This document shows, piece by piece, positions 1 to 8,370 of a stretch of 34,132 bases of DNA (position 1 is its first letter; every line of letters begins with the position of its first letter). The notes under the pieces are model-generated. The model was not told the origin of the DNA, did not search any database, and saw only the letters and a program-made list of their open reading frames with translations. The DNA lies in NCBI GenBank assembly GCA_011389735.1, contig JAABTS010000054.1, positions 1 to 34,132 on the forward strand, given 5' to 3'. The DNA is from Desulfobacteraceae bacterium. GTDB taxonomy: Bacteria; Desulfobacterota; Desulfobacteria; Desulfobacterales; JAABTS01. A program made the position numbers and the translations under genes.

Positions 1-19
1 GGACGACGTTCAAGAAACG

Positions 20-1198
20 TCAAAAAGTCATCCAGTCGCTCAATATTTCGTGTTTCCCTTCGTCCAAACATTTCATTAAAAAAACATGATTGATTCCCTG
101 CCGTGATTTGGCGTCATTGGGATTAAAGGGCTTGAATGAAACCGGAGGCAAAATTGTCTTATAGTTTTGTATCCCTTCCATTGCATCGACAAACCGCTCC
201 CGTGTCAAATTCCGTCCGCATCTTTCAATGGCTTCGGCTACAACATCGGCGAACCCGACGCCGGCATGGTAAAACACCCCCCAGTCAATGTCGCTTTTTC
301 CCAGCCGTTCATGAGCCGCTTTGTATTTTGCCAGGAGAGGCGTTTCATCGAAATCGACGCCGGTGGTCGCAATCATACCCTTGATCAATCCCCGGCTGAT
401 TTTATAAAGCTGGGGAAAATCCGAAAAGCTGCTGCCCGCCATCCACTGGGGAGAATAGTTCATTTGCTTGCAAAGCTTCATAATTCGAAGCGTATGGAAC
501 GGATTAATCCATAAAATGACGGCTTCGGATTCTGATTTTCGAAGTTGAAGCGCATACTCTTTTAATTTCGCCATGTCGTTCTTTTCAACAGGGATCTTCA
601 AATGCATCTCGATTCCCCGCCGGTTCAGCTCTTCGGCCACGCCTTTCAGTCCGGTGATCCCATAGGAATCGTTTTGGTAAACGACTGATATTTTGGTGTA
701 TCCAAGTTCCTGAACCGCATACCGGCACAGTACCTGGGCGTCCAGCCGATAATGTGGGTACATGGAAAAGAGATATTTTTTAGGCGGCGTCACCCAAACA
801 TCCGAACCTGATATCGGAGCGATCCACGGAATTTTCCGGTTCATAAAATAATCCATGACTGTAAGCCCGGTTGACGTTCCCACGCCGCCGATCCAGGCGA
901 ACATTCCTTTCGCCTCCTGGAGCCGCTTGACACCGTATTTGGTTTTGGCCGGATTATAACCGTCGTCGAACAGGTGATACACATATTTCCTGCCGTGGAC
1001 TCCGCCCTCTTCATTGATCAGATCGAAAACCAGCCCCGGACCGTAACAAACCGTACTCCAGAGCGATGTCGGCCCGGTCAGGGAACCGAACTGGCCGATA
1101 TGAATTTCATTGTCGGTGACTCCTTCTTCCGCACCGGCGGTAAAAGCGGTTCCCAGCAAAACGATCAAAAAAAACGGAACGTAATAACGTTTTAGCAT
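20..1198 (-). CDS. Periplasmic substrate-binding protein of an ABC transporter (branched-chain amino acid / LivK type)
   Basis: The 392-residue product begins with a clear signal peptide (about residues 1-23, basic start, hydrophobic core, AGA-EE cleavage region) and continues with an IHIGQFGSLTGP-like opening that is typical of the Peripla_BP_6 / LivK family, whose members bind amino acids, amides, urea or aromatic acids in the periplasm. Length is normal for the family. The start is fixed by a GGAGG ribosome site a few bases upstream (around 1201-1206). The stop TGA lies at 20-22, so the gene is complete although it touches the window edge. No permease or ATPase gene is visible here; they would have to lie to the left or elsewhere. 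A good extended -10 promoter is present just upstream. The family is confident; the ligand cannot be told from sequence. Confidence 0.88.
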   Translation of the reverse strand: MLKRYYVPFFLIVLLGTAFTAGAEEGVTDNEIHIGQFGSLTGPTSLWSTVCYGPGLVFDLINEEGGVHGRKYVYHLFDDGYNPAKTKYGVKRLQEAKGMFAWIGGVGTSTGLTVMDYFMNRKIPWIAPISGSDVWVTPPKKYLFSMYPHYRLDAQVLCRYAVQELGYTKISVVYQNDSYGITGLKGVAEELNRRGIEMHLKIPVEKNDMAKLKEYALQLRKSESEAVILWINPFHTLRIMKLCKQMNYSPQWMAGSSFSDFPQLYKISRGLIKGMIATTGVDFDETPLLAKYKAAHERLGKSDIDWGVFYHAGVGFADVVAEAIERCGRNLTRERFVDAMEGIQNYKTILPPVSFKPFNPNDAKSRQGINHVFLMKCLDEGKHEILSDWMTF

Positions 1199-1226
1199 AT
1201 TTCCTCCATAATCAAGTTCGAAACCC

Positions 1227-1255
1227 AGAATACCATTTTACATGTACAATTGCAA
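1227..1255 (-). promoter_or_regulatory. Sigma-70-like promoter for the substrate-binding protein gene
   Basis: On the minus strand TTGCAA (1250-1255) is followed after 17 bp by TATTCT (1227-1232), with TG one base before the -10 box (extended -10). The predicted start of transcription is about 20-25 bases before the ATG at 1198. Seen in sequence; not tested. Confidence 0.5.
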
Positions 1256-1287
1256 CAGGAACAAACTTTTCATTCAAATCAGTGCGT

Positions 1288-1392
1288 TATAGGTTTCAGG
1301 TATTAAATTTCACAATGCGGTGCGCCTGGGATAGTCCTGTTCATAGATCCCGGGCCGACAACGCAGTGAAATTTAATTTCTGGCAGATTATA
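1288..1392 (-). repeat. Palindromic repeat family 1, full copy
   Basis: It starts TATAGGTTTCAG, then TATTAAATTTCAC, has a core of CCTGGGAT...GATCCCGGG, then GCCGACAACGCAGTGAAA and TTTAATTTCTG, and ends near TATAG. The outer arms are inverted copies of each other (GTGAAATTTAATTTC type) and the core is a second palindrome. Orientation is taken from the CCGACAACGCA arm, which lies on the right here. Confidence 0.8.
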
Positions 1393-1467
1393 GCTGTTTG
1401 TTGCGCGTAAACGTCCCCTATTTTTTCCTGCAATTACGATGGGTTTTTTTTAAAGCGAGGTTTATTC

Positions 1468-1527
1468 AGCCTTCCGGAAATAAAATTTCAAGACGCCGCC
1501 GGTCGCCTGGTGAAGTTCAAATTCTAA
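1468..1527. repeat. Palindromic repeat family 1, core-deleted copy
   Basis: AGCCTTCCGGAAATAAAATT, followed by TCAAGACGCCGCC and then GGTCGCCTGGTGAAGTTC. Both outer arms are recognisable but the CCTGGGAT/ATCCCAGG core is missing. It is degenerate, and the assignment rests on arm similarity. Confidence 0.5.
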
Positions 1528-1548
1528 AAAACCGTAACGGCCGCTTTT

Positions 1549-2430
1549 CTATTTTGCTTCAGGTTGCAGCCACCAACTTGTATCCGGCGATACAAAGTCT
1601 TCCGGCAAAACCGGATTTTTCAATTTAAACAGGTTTCGTTTTGCGATATCGGCCCGTTCAATGATATCTTCATGAAATTTCAAAAAAAGGGCTTTAAAGG
1701 AACCGTCTTTAAGGGCGGATTCAAGTCCTGCACGAATCCTTTTCGCAAGCTTTGTATCCTTTTTGTTGACAAAAAAATAAACCGGATAAGGATAATAGAG
1801 GGCAAGGTGTGGATCGACAACAATGTCAGGATATTTTTCAGCCGTTTTTTCCACTTCCATCCACGCCTCGTTGATACCCCTTGGGAAATAGTCAAATCGT
1901 TTGATCTGTAGCATCTTGAAAAGAGTTTCATAAGTCGCCACGCCTTCCACCTTGATCTCGTTTGCTTCGAGTATCGCAATGTCGGCCCATTGGCTTCCAA
2001 AACCCGCCACAAAATCGGAGCGGAGCCGGTCAAAGGTTTTGACTTTCGAAAATGCATTCAAATTATCTTTGTGTATCAAATTGACGCGATATCCGAGAAC
2101 GCCCGCCATGATGGGAATTTTGACCGGCAGCATATCTTTTTCTCTTTCCTTGCTTGTCGGAAGAAAGGCGACATTGACTTTGCCGCCTCTCTTCAAATAT
2201 ACCAGACCGCGGTTCTGGGACATATCTTTCATAATCGGAGCCATCCTGAAAAGGCCATACTCCGTTTCCGTTTTTTTCATCGCCAGTTCCAGAAGCTGAA
2301 TACGGTAATCATACCGTGTGTCTGTCTGGAAATAGCGCAATTCGGTCGGCTCGGCATATACAAAATGCGTCGAGAGGATTGTTGAAAATATAAAAATTCC
2401 AATAATGATAATTTTTATTACCGGTTTCAT
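1549..2430 (-). CDS. Periplasmic solute-binding protein, family 3-like
   Basis: About 293 residues with an N-terminal signal peptide (KPVIKIIIIGIFIFSTILST, cleavage near YAEP). The body has alternating domains like bacterial extracellular solute-binding protein family 3: an RYFQTDTRYDYR start, a central YLKRGGKVNVAFLP stretch, and a C-terminal LAKRIRAGLESALKDGSFKALF helix. Close relatives are often annotated only as transporter substrate-binding domain proteins, and no permease is adjacent. A GTG six bases upstream (2436) is in frame, but GGGAG sits at the right distance from the ATG at 2430, so that start is preferred. The ligand is unknown. It is separated from ppiB by two repeat copies, so it is probably its own unit. 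Confidence 0.7.
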   Translation of the reverse strand: MKPVIKIIIIGIFIFSTILSTHFVYAEPTELRYFQTDTRYDYRIQLLELAMKKTETEYGLFRMAPIMKDMSQNRGLVYLKRGGKVNVAFLPTSKEREKDMLPVKIPIMAGVLGYRVNLIHKDNLNAFSKVKTFDRLRSDFVAGFGSQWADIAILEANEIKVEGVATYETLFKMLQIKRFDYFPRGINEAWMEVEKTAEKYPDIVVDPHLALYYPYPVYFFVNKKDTKLAKRIRAGLESALKDGSFKALFLKFHEDIIERADIAKRNLFKLKNPVLPEDFVSPDTSWWLQPEAK

Positions 2431-2485
2431 AATCACTCCCTGATTTCTCGAATTGCAAAAAGTTAATTGCCTCTTACGGCGCCGA

Positions 2486-2580
2486 TTTTCTGGAATTAAA
2501 TATTACAAAACGGCGGGCCCTGGATATTGTACTCAGTATATCCAGGGCGGCCGGCGCAGTGAAATGGATTTTTTGAAAAG
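2486..2580 (-). repeat. Palindromic repeat family 1, diverged full copy
   Basis: TTTTCTGGAATTAAATATTA on the left, core GGGCCCTGGATAT...ATATCCAGGGC, then CCGGCGCAGTGAAAT on the right. The core palindrome is preserved by matching changes on both arms (CCTGGATAT/ATATCCAGG), unlike the TGGGAT of other copies. Confidence 0.75.
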
Positions 2581-2608
2581 CGGCAGGGCGGGATTCCTCC
2601 AACGCCTG

Positions 2609-2640
2609 TAGCCTTCGGGAAATTAAATTCCTGAAAAACC
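2609..2640. repeat. Palindromic repeat family 1, fused ends only
   Basis: TAGCCTTCGGGAAATTAAAT followed by TCCTGAAAAACC. The two outer arms are joined with the whole interior missing, giving a short palindrome (TTCGGGAAATTAAATTCCTGAA-like). Confidence 0.5.
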
Positions 2641-2695
2641 CGTAAAAAGGCATAACCGCATCAAAAAATACGCTGAACGACCATTGGAAACTTTT

Positions 2696-3202
2696 CTATG
2701 CAGCGTCCGTGATTTCAGCTTTTGTGATAACAATCGGCTCGACCGGGACATCGTCATGCATGCCTTTTCTTCCGGTGGCCACCCCTTTGATCTGATTCAC
2801 CACGCTGTGCCCTTTGACCACCTTGCCGAAAACCGTATATCCCCAGCCCTTGTCGGTTTTCGCCGTATGGTTCAAAAACGTGTTGTTTTTGACGTTGATA
2901 AAAAATTGAGATGTTGCGCTGTGAGGGTCTGACGTGCGTGCCATGGCGACAGTATACGCCTGATTTTCGAGACCTCTGTCGGCTTCGTTTTCAACAGGCG
3001 CGTCAACGCTTTTTTCTTTCATATCGGATGTCATGCCGCCGCCCTGAATCATGAATCCATCGATCACCCGGTGAAAAATCGTGCCGTCATAATGCCCTTT
3101 ATTGACGTAATTCAAAAAGTTCTCTGTTGTTTTCGGCGTCTTATCTTCAAAAAGATCGATCACGATATCGCCCATCGTTGTTTCTAATTTTACCAATTTC
3201 AT
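2696..3202 (-). CDS. ppiB: Cyclophilin-type peptidyl-prolyl cis-trans isomerase
   Basis: 168 residues, no signal peptide, so a cytoplasmic PpiB-type enzyme that catalyses cis-trans isomerisation of Xaa-Pro bonds. The family core is intact: [13 protein letters not shown] (residues 43-55, with catalytic Arg45), [29 protein letters not shown], and the PpiB-like ending [14 protein letters not shown]. Length matches E. coli PpiB. The start has a clear GGAG site (AAAGGAGA before ATG). It is the last gene of a closely spaced minus-strand run, 21 bp after the small membrane protein gene. Confidence 0.95.
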   Translation of the reverse strand: MKLVKLETTMGDIVIDLFEDKTPKTTENFLNYVNKGHYDGTIFHRVIDGFMIQGGGMTSDMKEKSVDAPVENEADRGLENQAYTVAMARTSDPHSATSQFFINVKNNTFLNHTAKTDKGWGYTVFGKVVKGHSVVNQIKGVATGRKGMHDDVPVEPIVITKAEITDAA

Positions 3203-3223
3203 TCTCCTTTCAATCCGTGCTTA

Positions 3224-3706
3224 TTATTCAGCGTCTCGGTTTTCCGCCGCTGTTTCCGTTTTTTGGGCCGCAGCCGGAGCTGCGGCGTTTCGAATTCGAT
3301 ATCCGATTGTATATTCAAGAATTTTTTTTATCGCCTCACGGTCACTCGTGGTCCAGGACACAATTTTAGCGCCGGTGCGCATAAATTCAAACGCAATCCA
3401 GATCAGCGTCAAAACGCCGGCTCCCAGTATAACAAGGGATGCGACCGCCGCTATCTGAACATCAAAGTTGGGAAGGCTCAGAAATTCGTTGATCGCGCTG
3501 TTCCATTTCCCATAAATTTCGATAAAAGCGTCCGGATTTTTTAATGCGGCGTATATCATGTTAAACAGCTTGAAACTGAAAACAACCCCCGCAATAATGC
3601 AAAACAGGCCGACAAGATTAGACAGAACGCGGACCAATCCGCCGATGGTTCCAATCATGTCCACCGGTTCATCTTGTTTGTCACGCCGGTAATCATAAGT
3701 CGCCAC
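3224..3706 (-). CDS. Two-helix membrane protein of unknown function
   Basis: 160 residues starting at GTG (3706), preceded by AAAGGAGG. Two hydrophobic segments are visible (about residues 28-55 and 84-108), separated by a loop with aromatic and acidic residues. The C-terminus is hydrophilic, ending in an Ala/Thr/Glu-rich tail (AAAPAAAQKTETAAE) likely to be disordered and cytoplasmic. I do not recognise the family. It lies 28 bp after the K+ channel gene and 21 bp before ppiB, so it is probably co-transcribed with both. Confidence 0.75.
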   Translation of the reverse strand: MATYDYRRDKQDEPVDMIGTIGGLVRVLSNLVGLFCIIAGVVFSFKLFNMIYAALKNPDAFIEIYGKWNSAINEFLSLPNFDVQIAAVASLVILGAGVLTLIWIAFEFMRTGAKIVSWTTSDREAIKKILEYTIGYRIRNAAAPAAAQKTETAAENRDAE

Positions 3707-3734
3707 GATTCCTCCTTTACTTCAACCGTCCATG

Positions 3735-4751
3735 TTATCCGGCGCTGAAGGCCTTTTTCGCTCTTTGAATATCGGCCATTTCACCCATAACGATAATGAT
3801 CGAGTTTTTTTCAATTTTATAATCGGGCGAGGGATTGAAGTCGATATCCCGATCTTCGACCTTCGACCCCAGGATCAACAAATTGTACTTGTCCTTAATA
3901 CCGGATTCAATGATCCGTTTCCCCACCATTCCGGAATGCCGGGGAATGGCTATTTCATGAATCCGTAAAGCTCCTTTTTGACTCCGGAGCATATGATCGA
4001 GAAAATTTACGACCGTCGGCCGAATCATTTCCGACGCCATACGCAAGGCGCCGATAGCGTTCGGGGAAACAACGCAATCCGCGCCCGCTTTTCGAAGTTT
4101 GGGCTCCAAATTGAAATCGGTCATTCGGCTGACGATCCGGATGGTCGGATTCATCATCCTGGCCGTCATGGTGATATACAAATTATCTTTATCGGAAGGC
4201 AGGCAGGTGGCGATTCCGGCGGCTTTTTCAATTCCTGCGGCCGCCAAATGATGATCCAGAGTCGCATCCCCGGCCACATACAGCAGTTCTGAAATGGCCT
4301 GGCACTGGGCCGCTTTATCCTGATCCTGCTCGATCAGAACGACGGTTTCAGTGTTTTTGATCAATTCCTCTATCAACGGCCGACCGGTTTCACCACCGCC
4401 GCAGACAATGTAATGATTGTTCAGCTTCCTGATTTTTTTTTCCATTCGTTTTTGCCGTAAAATTCCGGAAAGTTCGCCTTCAACCATCAAAACGGTAAGC
4501 GTACTGATGCCATAAAAGATGATCCCCATGCCGAATGTAATAAGGATCATTGTGAAAATTTCCGCGCTTAAATTCCCCGTTACAGGAATGATTTCTCCAT
4601 ATCCCACGCCGGTAAGGGAAATAATGGTCATGTACATACATTCCATGAACCTTTGCTCTCCCCTGAAAAGGAGGAAATAACCATTGCTTCCAATCATCAC
4701 CACGATAAAAATGGCGATAAGAATCAAGAATAGCCGGTTTCGAATATCCAT
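3735..4751 (-). CDS. Two-helix potassium channel with RCK (TrkA-N/TrkA-C) domains
   Basis: 338 residues. Two transmembrane helices (about 6-28 and 62-90) flank a pore loop with the K+ selectivity filter TGVGYG (47-52). A cytoplasmic Rossmann RCK-N domain follows (YIVCGGGETG at 114-123, then VVLIEQDQDK and an AGDAT motif), and a C-terminal TrkA-C domain (IAIPRHSGMVGKRI onward). The layout is that of MthK-type ligand-gated channels in which the RCK ring binds Ca2+ or a nucleotide; the regulator here is unknown. The gene starts 20 bp after the iorB stop without a strong ribosome site. A potassium channel behind an oxidoreductase may simply be co-transcription. Confidence 0.9.
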   Translation of the reverse strand: MDIRNRLFLILIAIFIVVMIGSNGYFLLFRGEQRFMECMYMTIISLTGVGYGEIIPVTGNLSAEIFTMILITFGMGIIFYGISTLTVLMVEGELSGILRQKRMEKKIRKLNNHYIVCGGGETGRPLIEELIKNTETVVLIEQDQDKAAQCQAISELLYVAGDATLDHHLAAAGIEKAAGIATCLPSDKDNLYITMTARMMNPTIRIVSRMTDFNLEPKLRKAGADCVVSPNAIGALRMASEMIRPTVVNFLDHMLRSQKGALRIHEIAIPRHSGMVGKRIIESGIKDKYNLLILGSKVEDRDIDFNPSPDYKIEKNSIIIVMGEMADIQRAKKAFSAG

Positions 4752-4771
4752 CGCCGGGGAATTATCTATGG

Positions 4772-5386
4772 TTATCGGTTTTCATTGGCCGCCCCGGCGC
4801 CGAGTTCAAACGCCTTTAAATTCAATTCCACGAAATCTTTTTTTACCCGGGTTTCGATCGCTTCGATAACGCTTTCACGCGACACCGGAAGCGTTCCGGA
4901 CTCGACCGCAGCTCCCAGGAGTACGATATTCAAGGCCATGGCCGTTCCCGCTTCCCGGGCGAGTTTGGCGGCGTCAAACGCCATGAGACGGCCGGTCTTG
5001 TTTTGAATCAAACGTTTCACATGTTCCGGATCGGGATAGGTTCCCCGGCCGATCGCCACTGTAAACGGCGGCGAGGGCGCCGTGTTGGTGATCACAAACG
5101 TGCCGGCGTTGCACTTGTTGAGGGCTCGGAGCGTTTCCGAAGGTTCGAAGCCGATTAATACATCCGCTTCACCGTCGGAAATAATGGTGCTCGACGCATC
5201 GCCGAAAACAATAGCGGATTCCACGACTCCGCCTCTTTGCGCCATGCCGTGAATTTCACTCATACGAACTGGTATGTCCGAAAGCAAGGCCGCCTCTCCG
5301 ATAATTCGCGATGTCAACAGGTTTCCCTGTCCGCCGACGGCCACAATGATCAATCTGGTTGTCGTCATATTTTTTTCTTTCATCAT
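4772..5386 (-). CDS. iorB: Indolepyruvate:ferredoxin oxidoreductase, beta subunit
   Basis: About 204 residues of the pyruvate:ferredoxin oxidoreductase gamma-type domain. The family motif VAVGGQGNLLTSRIIGEAAL is near the N-terminus, followed by SEIHGMAQRGGVVESAI. It pairs with IorA to oxidise aryl 2-oxo acids (indolepyruvate, phenylpyruvate) to arylacyl-CoA with reduced ferredoxin. The ATG at 5386 overlaps the iorA stop as ATGA, the usual sign of translational coupling. In-frame ATGs at 5383, 5368 and 5413 are alternatives, and the conserved domain begins just after the 5368 ATG (MTTTRL). The choice of start is uncertain by up to about 15 residues; function is secure given the partner gene. 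Confidence 0.9.
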   Translation of the reverse strand: MMKEKNMTTTRLIIVAVGGQGNLLTSRIIGEAALLSDIPVRMSEIHGMAQRGGVVESAIVFGDASSTIISDGEADVLIGFEPSETLRALNKCNAGTFVITNTAPSPPFTVAIGRGTYPDPEHVKRLIQNKTGRLMAFDAAKLAREAGTAMALNIVLLGAAVESGTLPVSRESVIEAIETRVKKDFVELNLKAFELGAGAANENR

Positions 5387-7239
5387 GATACGGATTTTAA
5401 AGGTAATATGCACTTTTCAGGGCAGACCTGAGCGCAGACCGAACATCCGACGCATAATCCGGGATCGATCCGGGTTTTACCGTTATCGATATAAAACGCC
5501 GGACAGGCCAGTTCCAGAATACAATTTCGGTGATTCTTGCATTTATCGCTGACATAAAACGGTCTACCGCTCTTTTTCTTCAAACTTTTTGCATACAGGA
5601 CACATTGTTCGCGGGCTATAACGACGGATACGCCTTTAAAATCTAACGCCTCACGGACGGTTTCAATGCTTTTGCGCACATTGAAAGGCCGGATTACGGA
5701 TACATGAGAAACGCCCATAGCTTTGACAAGGTTCTCAATCGATACGCGCCCGTATCCTTCAAGATTCAATTCCGCCATATCGACGCCCGGATTGGGTTGA
5801 TGCCCGGTCATGGCGGTCGTTCCGTTGTCCAAAATCACGAGGGTGAAATTATGGTTGTTAAACACCGCGTTAATCAGTCCCGGAATACCGGAATGAAAAA
5901 AGGTGGAATCGCCGATAAAAGCCACCACTTTTTTATTGGTCGCCCTGGAAAAACCGCAGGCCGTTCCCACGGACGATCCCATGCAAATTAAAAAGTCGCC
6001 CATGGACAAGGGCGGCAAAAAGCCCAGAGTGTAACATCCGATGTCCGTCGGATAAATTGTGTCCGTTCCTTCAGCGGCTTTTTTAACGGCGTAATAGGTG
6101 GCGCGATGGGAACATCCAGCGCACAGGTTCGGCGGCCGGGCGGGCGATTCGGGCGCATCGGACAAATCCGGAATTTTCGGCGCATCATAGGGTACATTGA
6201 AATATTCGGCAATGTTTTTTCGAACCAACGCCGGATCGAATTCATTCAGCCGGGAAAACAGATTGTCCCCTTTTCCTGAAATCAGCACGTCCGTCCCTTC
6301 TTCCTGGGCAAAGGCTTTTACCGCTTCTTCCATATAAGGTTCACCTTCCTCGACCACCAGAACCTTTGACCGTTCCTTCAAAAAAGCGGTGATTTTGTTT
6401 TTCGGCATTGGATGGGAAAAGCCGATCCTTAAAACCGCGGTTTTGTCTTCTATTCCGAGATCCTTGACGGCGTCATGAACATAAGCATAGCTCACACCGT
6501 TGCAGATAACGCCGAATTCGCCACGGCCTTCCTCCCGGTTGTATTCCGACGCTTCGGACAGCTCCGCCGCTCGCGCCTGGTTTTCAAGCAGTTTTACATG
6601 AAGCTTGCGCGACACCGCCGGAACAGTCACCAGGTTCATGGGATCTTTTTGAAAATCGCCTTCTGATTGTATTTGAGCGATAGGTCCCAGCACAACAGGC
6701 GCCGTTGAATGGTTGATCCGGGTCGTCGTTCTGAAAATGACCGGTTCACGAAGCGTTTCCGACAGTGTGAACGCCTGTCCCATCATTTCCCGGGCCTCCT
6801 CGACCGTGGACGGTTCAAGCATGGGAAGTCCGGAAAGCTTCGCATAATATCGATTATCCTGCTCGTTCTGGCTTGAAAACATGAACGGATCATCGGCGGT
6901 GATGATCACCAGCCCTCCTTTCACGCCGACATAAGCGAGGGTCATGAGTGCGTCAGCCGCCACGTTGAGCCCCACATGCTTCATGATGCACAGGCTGCGC
7001 AGCCCGGAATTCGCCGCTGCCGCGGTCACTTCGAGCGCCACCTTTTCGTTTGTGGAATACTCGAAATAAAGCGGACTGTTCATTGAAATCTGAAAAAGGT
7101 TCTGTGAAATTTCCGATGACGGCGTCCCCGGATACGTGGCGGCGAAAGCCAGTCCAGCCTCCACAGCGCCTCTGGCGATAGCCTCGTTTCCCAGCAAAAG
7201 AAGCTTCTTTCCCGGACCGTCGGTTAATAATTTGTGCAT
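5383..7239 (-). CDS. iorA: Indolepyruvate:ferredoxin oxidoreductase, alpha subunit
   Basis: 618 residues, normal for IorA. Order: N-terminal 2-oxoacid:ferredoxin oxidoreductase domain (GNEAIARGAVEAG and YPGTPSSEI near residues 17-44), transketolase C-like middle part, then the thiamine-diphosphate domain (CAGCSHRATYY at 373-383; GDSTFFHSGIPGL at 443-455, the TPP/Mg motif; DNGTTAMTGHQ). A C-terminal ferredoxin-like domain has cysteines at 567, 573, 579, 596, 599, 602, 606 and 610. The second group is a standard CxxCxxCxxxC, while the first is spaced C-x5-C-x5-CP, so one cluster may be altered. It oxidises aryl pyruvates with CoA and ferredoxin in the cytoplasm. It heads the iorA-iorB-channel run; a candidate promoter lies about 170 bp upstream. 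Confidence 0.95.
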   Translation of the reverse strand: MHKLLTDGPGKKLLLLGNEAIARGAVEAGLAFAATYPGTPSSEISQNLFQISMNSPLYFEYSTNEKVALEVTAAAANSGLRSLCIMKHVGLNVAADALMTLAYVGVKGGLVIITADDPFMFSSQNEQDNRYYAKLSGLPMLEPSTVEEAREMMGQAFTLSETLREPVIFRTTTRINHSTAPVVLGPIAQIQSEGDFQKDPMNLVTVPAVSRKLHVKLLENQARAAELSEASEYNREEGRGEFGVICNGVSYAYVHDAVKDLGIEDKTAVLRIGFSHPMPKNKITAFLKERSKVLVVEEGEPYMEEAVKAFAQEEGTDVLISGKGDNLFSRLNEFDPALVRKNIAEYFNVPYDAPKIPDLSDAPESPARPPNLCAGCSHRATYYAVKKAAEGTDTIYPTDIGCYTLGFLPPLSMGDFLICMGSSVGTACGFSRATNKKVVAFIGDSTFFHSGIPGLINAVFNNHNFTLVILDNGTTAMTGHQPNPGVDMAELNLEGYGRVSIENLVKAMGVSHVSVIRPFNVRKSIETVREALDFKGVSVVIAREQCVLYAKSLKKKSGRPFYVSDKCKNHRNCILELACPAFYIDNGKTRIDPGLCVGCSVCAQVCPEKCILPLKSVS

Positions 7240-7630
7240 GATGTGTTTCCTCGAAAAACAGTTTTTAGCGTTTTTAAAACCGGATTATTCCGCTGGTTTC
7301 GACCTGAAGGCGAGCAAACGAAACTCGAACGTCATGGCGAAACAGGCTGTTGCGGCCTGTAGAACCATTCCATTCTTCACGGAAATATCGAATAAAAAAA
7401 TTATTCTTATAACACCATGCAAAACGATGTAAAGATTTTTTTCAAACCGGTCGCGCTTGAACGACTATCACGAAAAAAATCGGGGGGGCGGCGGTTTCCA
7501 TTGACCAACGGTTCACTGATCCGCAACACAAAATACACCGGTCATCCGTCCGTCAACAAGGCCCGCCGCTCTATGGCGTAAGGAAAAATTACAATTTTGA
7601 GAGGATGCGGGAATAGCCCGGTCAGGCTCA
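7240..7630. other. Gene-free stretch upstream of iorA
   Basis: It holds the candidate iorA promoter and leader, and otherwise low-complexity AT-rich sequence with a G-run near 7483-7491. I see no ORF with a ribosome site, and only faint resemblance to the repeat family near 7590-7620. Confidence 0.4.
7406..7433 (-). promoter_or_regulatory. iorA: Candidate promoter for the iorAB run
   Basis: On the minus strand TTTACA (7428-7433), 16 bp spacer, TATAAG (7406-7411), with TG one base before the -10 box. It would give an untranslated leader of about 160 bases before iorA. Judged from sequence only. Confidence 0.4.
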
Positions 7631-7786
7631 TTATTTTTTCATGTGTTCGTCAATGCCTTCTTCCCGCCACACTTTCAGCGTCTTTTCATCATTCGGTTTA
7701 ATTTTAACGCCGATTGCGTTAACGGGGTAATCGTATTTTTTTTGTATCTCCACCCAATTTTTCTTTACAGCCGGATCCAATGCCAT
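7631..7786 (-). CDS. Small 51-residue protein of unknown function
   Basis: The ATG at 7786 is preceded by a very strong ribosome site (TAGGAGGAGGT) at the right distance, which makes this more convincing than its size suggests. A longer in-frame reading back to 7837 would run through the ribosome site and is unlikely. The product is basic-to-neutral, soluble and without cysteine (MALDPAVKKNWVEIQKKY at the start, ending EEGIDEHMKK). I do not recognise it. Its neighbours are repeat-rich gaps on both sides, so it is probably monocistronic. Confidence 0.65.
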   Translation of the reverse strand: MALDPAVKKNWVEIQKKYDYPVNAIGVKIKPNDEKTLKVWREEGIDEHMKK

Positions 7787-7802
7787 TTTATACCTCCTCC
7801 TA

Positions 7803-7908
7803 CAGGTTTTCAGATATCGGATTTCAGAAAAAATCAAGGCGGGAGATCATGATAGTCGTTTATCCCCCGGCCGGCGGCGCACTGAAATATCATATCTGAA
7901 AGGCTATA
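7803..7908 (-). repeat. Palindromic repeat family 1, diverged copy
   Basis: CAGGTTTTCAGATATCGGAT at the left, then AAGGCGGGAGATCATGATAG, TCGTTTATCCCCCGGCC, GGCGGCGCACTGAAATATC and ATATCTGAAAGGCTATA. The core is eroded, but the CGCACTGAAAT arm and the TATA-ended right arm are clear. Confidence 0.65.
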
Positions 7909-8316
7909 AATTTCGATGTTCTCAATATTTACGCTGATGAACTTCCTTAATATCGCAATTCCATATATTTGTCAATTTGGAACACGACGCAGATCCTGAT
8001 TAATACACATATATAACAATGACTTATATTGAAATTCAATAGTTTCAAAGCCTGTGGTTACAGGCGGCGCAGCCATTCACTTATCCACTTTATAAAACCC
8101 GTCATTTCGATAACCACCGGATTTTTTAAATTCGCCGGCTTTAAAAGCTTTTAAAATTTGTAAATTTTTGATACCCGAATACATGGATATGGGTTCGCTC
8201 GACAAAGTTTTTTAGTTTTGCGGAAAATTGCCGTGAAAGGAAGTAGTAACTGAAAATGGATCGGGTTTTTCAGAGATGGTGTTTGAAAGGGGCGGCGGGA
8301 TGCTGTCGTATATATT

Positions 8317-8370
8317 CTTCCAGAAATTAAATTTCACTGCGTTGTCGGCCTGGGATATACGAATATTATT
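8317..8370 (+). repeat. Palindromic repeat family 1, left half only
   Basis: CTTCCAGAAATTAAATTTCA, then CTGCGTTGTCGGCCTGGGAT, then ATACGAATATTATT. The sequence follows the family consensus exactly to the loop of the core and then changes abruptly into the TTGAATG hairpin. The right half is not found downstream. Confidence 0.75.

Larger units (their letters stand above)
1199..1548. other. Gene-free stretch holding a promoter and two palindromic repeat copies
   Basis: Between the two solute-binding protein genes lie the promoter and leader of the left gene, one full copy of the palindromic repeat (1288-1392) and one core-deleted copy (1468-1527). The second copy ends about 20 bases from the stop codon of the next gene. 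No convincing ORF is seen. Confidence 0.6.
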
